Assembly (NCBI RefSeq): GCF_017591425.1
Contig: NW_024466603.1
Location: forward strand, 1 to 64,000
Origin: Ochotona curzoniae
Taxonomy: Eukaryota; Chordata; Mammalia; Lagomorpha; Ochotonidae
Length of the DNA stretch: 64,000 bases
Direction: 5' to 3'
Both the position numbers and the translations under genes were made by a program. Positions 48,637-57,960 of this stretch are shown in pieces; positions within the stretch are counted from its first letter, which is position 1, and each line of letters opens with the position of its first letter. Under the pieces are notes generated by a model. That model worked only from the letters and a program-made list of their open reading frames with translations, was not told where the DNA came from and did not search any database.

Positions 48637-51370
48637 TGTTCTGTAACCTGATTTAACAGTTATATAAAAGTATACAGAGTGGTCCAAATGCACTGTTAAA
48701 TTAACCTAAAGCATGAGATGAACCTATGTACTTGTTTTATAAAATATGTCTAGGTTAAAGTATGTCGAAGAAGAGGTTGGAAATCGCAAAAGGTTTAAGA
48801 GTTGTATGTCTTTGTTTTGATGTGTTTAGTGATTGTGCATGTTTGTTTAGTCTTTATTGTTGGTGTTCTATTATTTTTGTCCGGACAAAAACTAGATTTT
48901 GTTTTAATACTCTTTAACCAGTTGTATCTTTGTCTTGAATTGTTAAGTTATTGTTCTTGTGAATTGGGTAAGTGTGTGACTGACTGACAGAGGAGATGGG
49001 ACGGACCATGACTAACCCCCTTTTCTCTCTCCTGGTAAATAATTTGAAAAAAAAAAAAAAAAAGGGTCTAACTTATCTAACAGGACTTGACCAGACCAGA
49101 CTCCCCACCTCCGCTGAGAAAAGGTTCTTATAACATTTTCTTGTTGCTTAGTCTTCAGCTTGCAGTGTTGTCCTGGCACTTATCAGGTCTAAAATACAGT
49201 ATTCATTAACATGTTCAGTTAAATGTTAAATGTTAAATGTACTTTTTGTTTAACTAATTTACACCTCTAAATTCTTCAGTTTGAAACCAAGTCTCATGAC
49301 TTTGAGGGTTCTAGTAGGATCCCTGGAACTCTCAAAGATTGAGACAAAAATTTGGATAATATAATTGTCATTTAAAATAATTTGGATTATAATCTCACAA
49401 TATTATAAAATTATGCTAAATTTATTGCATCATATATGCTATTAAATAGATGAGTATTTATGCTCATTGGTTGAAATGTTTCCTACTCATAAAATTAATC
49501 CAGTTTGTAAACTATTTGTGTTCTTACTTACAAGGAAGTATGTGAGATTTTGCCTTGCAGGAGAACAACGAATTCTTTAAAGATGTATAGTAAAATTGGT
49601 TATGATGTGTGTAATTTCTGAATTTTGCCTTTAAGACAATGAAGTTGGAGTCTGATCCCTTGTGAAGAACGACAGTGTTTTAACATCCTTATAATAACCT
49701 TTTAAGTTATTTTAACATTTAAGTTGTTTTAACATCTCCTTTTAAGTTATTTTCATCTTATTGATAACTAATAGATTCCTAAGTAGCCTCCCAAGACTAC
49801 AGCCAAATTGAAGTTTTTTCAGCTCTCTTGACTTCAATAAAACAAACTATGGAGAAGCTCCAGGCCTACCACCCATAGAAAAGGGCTTAGAAAGGCATGC
49901 TTGGAGTATGCCCTTTGTAAGGAATTTAGGACCTTGGCCTCCTTCAGGTCCTCATTGTGATTCTTATCTGCCTTCTTTTGAGAAGGGGAAATTCCCAAAT
50001 CAGCTAGAAGAAGGTTATTTGAAAAACTTCTCTTTCCAGGTTTTAAGGCAGGTTTGTGTTAAAATATGTTTCCATGAATTGGGAGAAATGGTTAAAATTG
50101 CTTAAAGCAGTTGTATTTAAAAGTTGGTATACTTTTATTTAAAAAATGTAGCATTGCTTGTAGAATATTTTGTCCTACAGGGAAATGGCTATCATACAAT
50201 GAAGAGGGCAAACTAGGACAAAATATTTTAAAGGTTTAAGCATGTTAAAACAGAGGAAGTCAGAAACGTTAAGAAATGAATCTTGTAAGCCTTATATATA
50301 ATTGGCCATAATTTTAAAGATATTATTATAACATTGTTTAAGTTTTTAATGTTAATACTTAATACATGCTGATGTTAGAATTGATATCTGTTCAAAAAGT
50401 TTTTTGAAGTGTGCATACATAGAAATGCTAGTAAATATCTAAAAATAAAAATACCTGTATCTCTAATTTTGAAAGCTGTTAAAAAATTGAAGCATTGAAT
50501 TTTAGATAATCTCTGCTTAATTGGTAACTTTGTCAATTGTCTATCCACCTTCAGTAAGCTCTATTTTTGTTCCAACCACTGAATTTGTTACAATTCTTAA
50601 AAAGTTATATGATTTTATCAAGAGCTATATTTTCAAGGGTATTTTCTGATATGTATTTACTTTGAAATGTTTGGGTGATCATTTCTAAGTGATAAAAATT
50701 TCTTAACATGTTAGCATTCAAATCAGTCTGACTAAATGAATGGACATTATAATGATGAATCTTCAATTAGATGCTTTAAGGCCTCTTGGCATATTAAATA
50801 GGTTTAATTCTTCTGGTTTTGGGATTTCTAGATGGGCCCCTAGCAGCCTCAAAGTCAGAAGAATGTGTTTCAAAGGTTGTATCTTTCAGTTGGTAAAGTT
50901 ATTTAATTGTAGGACAGACAACTGATCTATTAAAAAAAAAAAAAAAGGGGGGGGCATTGCTAAAGTTTGATAGTAAACTATAGGTATGGTTTATTCATAT
51001 TATTAAAAGCAAAATGTAATTCTAAACGATTGGTAATGTTAACACACTCAAGAGAATTGTCAAGTAGCTGTTACAAAAGTTGTTTTGTTTTATGTGTTAC
51101 CTGATACACATGTACATGTTTATGTGGCAAGCTATGTAGTCTATCTTAATTGGCTTATAGATGAAAATATTCATAAATGTGAATTGCTAAGTTGAATCAT
51201 TTCGAGAATAATGTATGGATATGCTATCAAGCTCTTGGAAAGGCATGTCTGTTTTAATTTCTTTAAGACCTACAAGGCCTGTTCAGCTGAATAATTCTGA
51301 ATGTATTCAAATGGACTTACTATTATGAGTACAGTTTCAAAACTGGCCATAGGACCCCAACTCCTCATGA
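48637..51370 (+). repeat. ERV-B copy of the shared AT-rich interior block
   Basis: About 2.7 kb collinear with 7402-10120. It begins after a 16-base A run (48612-48627), as the ERV-A copy begins after an A-rich tract. The short frame at 48996 (MGRTMTNPLFSLL) sits after GTGTGACTGACTGACAGAGG, and its position and form resemble a gammaretroviral leader plus Gag start; it stops soon after a poly-A slip tract (49048 onward). Relative to ERV-A there is an extra segment of roughly 90 bp around 50150-50245. Confidence 0.85.
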
Positions 51371-51389
51371 ACTAGATGGTAAAAGGAGC

Positions 51390-51707
51390 GATGCTGTTTC
51401 TACGCCAATAAGTCCGGGATTGTTCGAGACCGAATCCAAAAACATTAAGAAGAGCTCGAAGCAGTGCAGAGAACTGTTTCAGAACCCTGTATGGACAGCC
51501 TGGGGTGGGATATTGCCATATTTACTTCCCTTGTTGGGACCCCTGATCAGCATTTTGTGGATTGTTTCCTGTGGTGCTTGTATTGTAAATCGTATCACTC
51601 AGTTTGTTCGGCAGCAGGTCCACTCCCTGTTGGCTAAACCCATCCAAATTCATTATCATCAGCTCGATTTGGCAGATCAGGGCTACGATGAGCCCATAGC
51701 TGATTAA
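51390..51707 (+). pseudogene. ERV-B env transmembrane-subunit relic (gammaretrovirus type)
   Basis: At 51392 one frame reads CCFYANKSGIVRDRIQKH and then stops; this is the end of a CX6CC-type disulphide motif and following helix of a gamma-type TM protein. The next frame (51420-51707) carries the rest: a tryptophan-bearing segment, a long hydrophobic membrane span (LPYLLPLLGPLISILWIVS) and a cytoplasmic tail with YHQLDL. A frameshift therefore separates ectodomain and anchor. The surface subunit is absent. No functional Env can result. Confidence 0.8.
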
Positions 51708-52053
51708 GCTCCAGCATGGAACTCAGACCCATGCATGCTTGCACAATGCAGTGTTGGGCACCGTAGCAGAGGTGCAGGCAGAGCACTGCAAGGGGAAGGC
51801 CGCAAGTCCTGCTTCTGAGTCCCCTGAGAGGTAAACCTGATTGCATAGGGGTTGGTGTCAGTGGTCCCAGGACCTTGCAACAAGACGGCTCTGCCCCTCC
51901 TCTCCAAAAGACACCAAGAGCCATTAGGTGGCGGGGTTGCTGACTCTTTATCCCCGCGAGAGGAATCAGGTCACTACCTCCCCTCTCCGGTCAAGGCCCA
52001 CTGTCTCCTTTCTAGGAGCAGACCTGATACAATTTTGCCTGTTCAAAAAATAT
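51708..52053 (+). other. ERV-B 3' untranslated interior
   Basis: Non-coding sequence between the env relic and the purine tract. No recognised element. Confidence 0.5.
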
Positions 52054-52067
52054 AGAAAGGGAGGAGA
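52054..52067 (+). promoter_or_regulatory. ERV-B polypurine tract
   Basis: AGAAAGGGAGGAGA ends exactly at the TG of the 3' LTR. Confidence 0.9.
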
Positions 52068-52430
52068 TGCCGGGGACCAGAGAACTGCCGAACAGCAGGA
52101 GTGACTCCATTTTGTTATTTCCTCATTTTGTAATGGTCTTGGAATGCTAGATCCAGTTATCTTTCACCCAGATTCCTCATAATCTTTCACCTGTAATTGT
52201 TCACCCAAGATAACGGTTGTCCTGGTGACCTCTGCCCTATCTGACCCACATCCTGCTGTAAAACTCCCCCCACCCAGCCTTTACCTGCGGCTTAAATACT
52301 GCCTGAGAAAATAAAGTTTTCGGAGCTTGATCAGACCTCCTGTCTTGCTCCCATTCTTCGTGTCTCCTGTTCCCCCCCAATCGTCGGTTCTCTCCCCAGG
52401 TCTCCGTTGAAGACCCCGCGGGCCGGGGCA
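52068..52430 (+). repeat. ERV-B 3' LTR
   Basis: Same length as the 5' LTR (363 bp) with no difference found by eye. Followed by AGCTCC, the target duplication. Confidence 0.93.
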
Positions 52431-52790
52431 AGCTCCCACCTACAGCTGTGGCCCTTGAACGGGACCTGAAGCCAAGAATGCCATAAGGAGCACAGACAGT
52501 AACTCCACCATCACTGCCTCTCCTGCATTGCTCATTCTCCTGCTAAATGATGCAGTGGGACCCCCTCAGGGGTTCTGAGTCTGATCATGTTTTTCTTGCT
52601 ATTTTTTCACTTCCATCTTCTCTTCACCAAAGCTTCTCAAACTGCTGAATTTTTCATGAAACAGGTAATATCACTGTACACAAGATAATGGCATTCAAAT
52701 ATATCCATCCATCTGCTTGTTAGCTATGACTACATTGATTATAATACCACTGACAGAGTATTATAAAAATTATTTTTTCTGCTTTTACAG

Positions 52791-52959
52791 TATTAAAAAT
52801 GCACATGTTCATAAGGTTACTACTCTATCCCTCTATAGAGGAACTTGTATGTATACATTAGCCAAGAGTGAAAAATGTACTGAAAAATTGAGCAGTTGTC
52901 TCCAGGGTTCATCCAAGAACAGCAGTTCACTTTTTTGCAAAGATGGATTTGAAATCCAG
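52791..52959 (+). CDS. Possible single internal exon of an unidentified gene
   Basis: A 169-base open segment is framed by a good acceptor (TTTTTTCTGCTTTTACAG ending at 52790) and a good donor (CAG then GTGAGT at 52960-52965). The open frame encodes 56 residues after one partial codon, rich in Ser and with four cysteines (RGTC, EKC, SSC, LFC), ending CKDGFEIQ. I do not recognise the protein. No companion exon was found, so it may be an exon with large introns, an exon relic, or chance. The frame also stays open a little past both splice sites. Confidence 0.3.
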
Positions 52960-52965
52960 GTGAGT

Positions 52966-55639
52966 TTTATTACTCAATAATCTTGCCCTTCCATCAACTG
53001 AAGAATGGGTGGTAGAAAACGGAGTTTCATTTTGATATGCTAGCAGGACCCAGACTATTCCCCAAAGGATGGAAAATACAGAGTCGTGTCAGTCACCAAA
53101 TGAGTATCTGAAGTAAAAGTGACTGAATGGAATGAATGGGAAAACAAGTTTTCTTCCCTGGGCTTCCCGTGGTCCTGGTGGATGTCAGAATGATACAAGA
53201 AGCAAGTGGAAGATCAGAATAGACACGAAAGGGAAAATCCTCCTGCTCTGAATTTTCATGCCTTTGCATTTGGTCTCTGACTCTGGGAGAGATAACTATT
53301 AATCTGATACAAACAAGTGGAGTTCACTGATGGCTTTCACATCTCATCTGGAAAGCAAAATTTGTCTCTACCATGAAAGATTACTCAACAACATCTCAAC
53401 GCTACTGACCTCTATCTTCTTATTCATGAGAGATGTACTTATTCATTTATATGCTTTGCTATTCTAATTGCCATTCTTAAATTAAAAAGTCAAAAGAAAA
53501 ATTAACTCAGGATGTTAGTATATGTGTAACCACTATGTCATAAGATGTTGTTTCACCATACTTTTTATTTTGTAGTATTCAACCACAGTCATGTCACATT
53601 AACTGATTTGGATTCTTATTTGAATAATTGCTAAGACATTTTCTAACTGCCATGAGAGTTTTAATTGAATGTTCAATTAATTCAATTACCGCTAGCTTCC
53701 TTAAATTCTAGAAAATTACCCCTAGCATCCTTAGATTCCAGAGTTGTTTTATCTAGCATGTAATTGAGAGTTTATTATACTCCATAATATCTTCAACTTG
53801 CCAAATAAGCAAAAAGAAGATACACTGCTCTTAACCTAAACATTTTCCAACTGCAACTCAGAGAAATTAAGTTACTTCTCCAAAAACATTGAATATACAG
53901 TAGTATAGCTATGCTGAAAATTGTGGCAGAAAAATCAAATAGAATGCTAACTAAACTATAAACATACACACGCACGATGATATGATAAAGAACCATGTCA
54001 ACAAAGCTCACTTATTCCACAAATACTTACTTTGTTGACTAGGTGGGCCACATGGAATATGTGACCCTTTATCTGAACCTTTATGATTGAGCAAACATTT
54101 AAATAAATATAGTACATAAAAATGGGCAACATAAAAAATGGGAACATATGGAAGCAAAGCACAGTTACAGACTGTAACCCAAGACAAGATGTAATGCCAT
54201 GAACGTATCTGGTACATTTGGGGAATTAAGACTGCTAAGGGTTACAAAAGTGTGGGGTCAATGAAGAGGATGTGTTCAATGACTGGAGGGTATGTTAGAG
54301 GATCTGTGGGTACCACGCAACAAATATGTGCTTAATGTCATGGCCTTCATCACATCATTAAAGAACTTAGTTAGCAGATATGAATCTTGTATCATGTGAC
54401 TGATAGTATTAGGATTTAACATTGTCAGAAAAAGGGTTTGAAAGCCGAAAGCTAGGCTGGTTGAGTTCTCAAAGCCACATGGAGCACATGTGAGGACCAG
54501 AGAGTGAGATTAAATGGCTGAAAACATAAAAACACATAGGAAGTAGAGATTGGAAAGGTAGACTGGATCAGCATGATGTAGAACTTTAATTGCTAATAAC
54601 TGCATTTCCAATTATAGACAGTAACACTTAGGATCAAAATTTAGTTGCTCATTTTTATTACCATGAGCATCCCTAGTTTTGGATCATTTGGTGGCATACA
54701 TGGTAGAAAAAAGTACACTAAAAAATCAATTCATAATACAGAACTAAATCTAATCAAAATCAACAAAGACAAACATTACTATGGAAACATGATATATGTA
54801 TTTCTGAACAAAAATAACTTATGTTCTATTTAGTTGTGAATCAGCAGATGGAAAATCAATTGTTTTTCTCTGTTTGTCATGTAGATGAAAAAGTAACATA
54901 AACATTAAAAAATTAAAAATTAAAATTGACTTAATAGAGGATTTTAATGGAAAATGTGTTATAGCACTAAAATTATAACCAATTAGAGTCCACAATAACA
55001 ACAAAATAATTTTAATCTTAAGAAGACTTTCCTAGTTTAAACAGCATGGTAAATGATAAAAAAAATTACTCTAGTAAATGTGGACCTTCCCCTTTAAAAA
55101 ATAAGAATTTGTGTAGTTTGATGGAAGCAGATATTTGGCTGAAGGTTGAGGTTGCTGATTAAAAAAAAAAAAACGAAAAATACACACAGATAAAAGCTCA
55201 ACTGACTCCTCCAATAGCGTACATCGTTTGACTCTATTGTCATGTCAACCAGACATGAACCTGAAACCAATAACTATTCCTTTTTCCCTTGTATGCTGGC
55301 CTATGTTGGATTTTTCTTGAGCCTCTATATTATTTATTATGCAAAAATATTAATTACATAAGAATCATGTACGTCCATTCTAAATGGATATAATTCCCTT
55401 ATTTTAAAACTATGCAAAAATTCGTGTTTCAGAAGTAGGTTTACAGCAAGATGGATTGTAACTGAGTTATTCAAAGAAACTTGTAGTAGCAACTGTTTCT
55501 CCTTTTTAAAAATAAGCATACACTGAATAATACTTAATAATATGTGAATAACAGGTAAATGAAAAGTAACAATGAACAAACAATTCTATAGTCACCAACC
55601 AGCTTAAAAGTAGCATTGTCATTCTGCACGCCACATCCA
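52966..55639. other. Unique AT-rich sequence, no gene seen
   Basis: No recognised gene or young repeat. Near 53690-53740 there is an imperfect 20-30-bp direct repeat (ATTACCGCTAGCTTCCTTAA and TTACCCCTAGCATCCTTAGA). Confidence 0.45.
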
Positions 55640-56265
55640 GGGTCTACATCAGTACACCACACACAGAGGTAAACACCATTCTGAACTTAGTCTATAGCAT
55701 TTGCTGTTTATTATAAAAACTATATTGCTTGATTTTGCATACTATGCTTTGTTTTATGCATGAAAATATATTGAACAAAGTCTATGGCTTGTTTTTAGAT
55801 TTGCTTTTTAGATTTCATTGTAATCAGGTATGTGGGTATAATATCCCCATTTGCATTGCTGTATAATACTGCATTTCATGAATACATAAAAATTCACTTA
55901 TCCATTCTACTGACAATGGACATCTGGGATATTTTACACTTTCTTGCCATTGTAAACAAGGTATTTATGCATGTTATTTTGCTTGTCTCCAAGTATAGTT
56001 GTACGGCATAGCTCTTGATACATGCTGCTGAATTACAGGGAATCTGTAACATAATACTGATTAATTTCTAAAGTGGTCCCAATTAATTTCATTTCTAAAT
56101 AAATTTTATGAAAGTTCCCATTCCTTCACCTTCCTAACAAATATAAACTTGTAAATTCTACCAATTTGGTAACTATAAAGAGTAGCTCAGTAATTTGAAT
56201 TCATGGTTTCATGAATCCTAATGAAATCAAACACCATTTTTCTAGTTTGCTAGCTGATCATACCT
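55640..56265 (-). mobile_element. Ancient LINE-1 3' fragment
   Basis: On the plus strand the order of words (CTGTATAATACTGCATTTCA, TTATCCATTCTACTGACAAT, GGACATCTGGGATATTTTAC, CTAAAGTGGTCCCAATTAAT) follows the antisense of L1 ORF2 C-terminal/3' sequence, as also seen at 1990-2300 in the young L1. It is heavily diverged. Confidence 0.65.
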
Positions 56266-56416
56266 CCTTCCTTTAATGTGAACTTCAAGTCCATCTTTTC
56301 TCTGGAGGAAGTCTTTGCCCTTTACACATACGTTTATATATTATCTTTGTATATGATAGATTCTAATTATTCATCAATGTAAATATATGTTAACACATTC
56401 TTCCCCTTTATAGCCT

Positions 56417-56755
56417 ATTTTTTTTTTCCTTTCGAAAGACACAATGACAGCGAATGAGTGAGATAAGATATAGAGGGGGAGAGAAAGAGAGACCTCCCAT
56501 CCACCAGTTGACTCCCCAAATGCTCCCACCAGCCATGCCCACTTCAGGAGTTCAGGATCCCATCTGAGTCTTTCATATGCAAACAACAGAAACCCAAGCA
56601 CCTGAGCCTTGATTCATGGCTGCCAGGCTTGCACCAGGAAGAAGCCAGAGCAAACAGGAACAACTAGGACCTTCACCAGCACTCTGATGCAGGATGTGGG
56701 TCTAGCCAACAGTGGTCTGATCTGATGTAGCACAATGTCTGAGCTTATGGTCTAC
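56417..56755 (-). mobile_element. CSINE, minus strand, old
   Basis: Reverse-strand order: T run and TTTCGAAAGACACAATGACA, GTTGACTCCCCAAATGCTCC, TCAGGATCCCATCTGAGTCT, GATGCAGGATGTGGGTCTAG. Strongly diverged. Confidence 0.65.
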
Positions 56756-56759
56756 TTTA

Positions 56760-57960
56760 AGAAGACTAAGCAGGGCTACAACACCTGTGTACCTCATGTG
56801 GACGAGGTCAGGCAAAAGCCAGGCTGGGCTGATTATTCCTACTGCTGCAAACAAAATTAGAGTGGGTGAGGGTTGTTCAGGCTTAGCCACAGCATCAGCT
56901 GGCAGAAGCTGGCACTGGGGTCTAATTCTGTCAAGTCAAACCACAGAACTACCTGGAGAGTGCACAATCTGGGAGTGGGAGAGGCCTGGGAGGGAAATAG
57001 TGGGCTCATCCCTCTTGGGTTACCACTCCCACGGGAGGGCATGAAAACTAGGACAGGGGCTGGGGTGGCTACACAGACACCCAACAGCATCTGTGTGGGT
57101 TGCATAGTGGTGCTGGTTAGAGGGAACAAAGCTTTAATACCCATAGACATGTACGAGAGCCGAATGAGATGTGGGTAGACCAACTAGTCTGCTACACATA
57201 CTGGCAAACCAGGGTAGGGGGCAGGCCTGGTGGGGTTATTGTGGGTCGTTCCAACTAGGCTGCAGCTCCTACCGGTTTATGCAAGGGCCAAGTATGTGCT
57301 GGCAGAACCAGGCTGGACTGCAACACCCATTGTTTCCAGTGGAAGTCGGGGCTAAAAACATTACCAACCCAGCAATTGCAACCACCAGCTGATTGGGGTG
57401 ATGGACTGTGCTGGGTCATGTGCTTGTTAGTACATACAAGAATCTGGTCTGAGAACACCTCAGACAAAGTTTCTTTGGAGATCTCCCCAATCAAAATGCT
57501 GGACTCAGAACCTTAACCAAGAAAAGAGAGAAGACAGAACAGGTCAACCAACCATCTCAGCTATATCTTGGCAGCAAAATACGGGGCAAACAGAGACTCT
57601 ATGATGGACTATGTCAACCAGTGGTTCTTCAAAGACCTCGTAGTGCTTGGAGGGTCAAGATTGGCAGCGATTCATAACTGTTGAAATATCAAAACCACCT
57701 GAGCAAGAACCTCAGAGCATACCCTACATCCGGGACCTGGGGAGGGTGGGAAATTGGGTGGGCCTTATTCCTTAAAACCCCCTTTACACATGAAGGAAAG
57801 TATATGGAAAAAATCATAGTCTTACCCATTTTCCTGTAGCCCTTGAACCTTTTTACCCTAGTTAACTATGTAGAGATTGCCAATTTTAAAAAAATTTAAG
57901 AAAAACAAAGGAAAACTACCCTAGCCCCACTCTACAAAACCTGCCTTCCAAATAAAAATA
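56760..57960 (+). repeat. Interspersed repeat, probably LINE-1 3' UTR-like
   Basis: About 1.1 kb with internal degenerate repetition of motifs such as CCAGGCTGGACTGCAACACC, CAACTAGGCTGCAGCTCC and CCAACTAGTCTGCTACAC. It ends with GTTAACTATGTAGAGATTG, an A-rich stretch and a CSINE-like tail (CCTTCCAAATAAAAATAAAT, about 57946). I believe it is a lagomorph LINE-1 untranslated region, but recognition is weak. Both strands are open in short frames only. Confidence 0.35.

Larger units (their letters stand above)
45745..52430 (+). mobile_element. ERV-B: recent chimeric, defective LTR provirus
   Basis: A complete provirus structure: LTR 45745-46107, primer-binding site at 46110, leader, broken gag start, broken pol (RT/RNase H), the AT-rich block shared with ERV-A, broken transmembrane env, purine tract, and LTR 52068-52430. 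The duplication AGCTCC lies at 45739-45744 and 52431-52436. The 363-bp LTRs look identical by eye, so it inserted recently, but gag, pol and env are all ruined. The damage therefore probably predates insertion, and the element was mobilised in trans. The 5' genes look betaretroviral and the env relic gammaretroviral. Confidence 0.93.
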
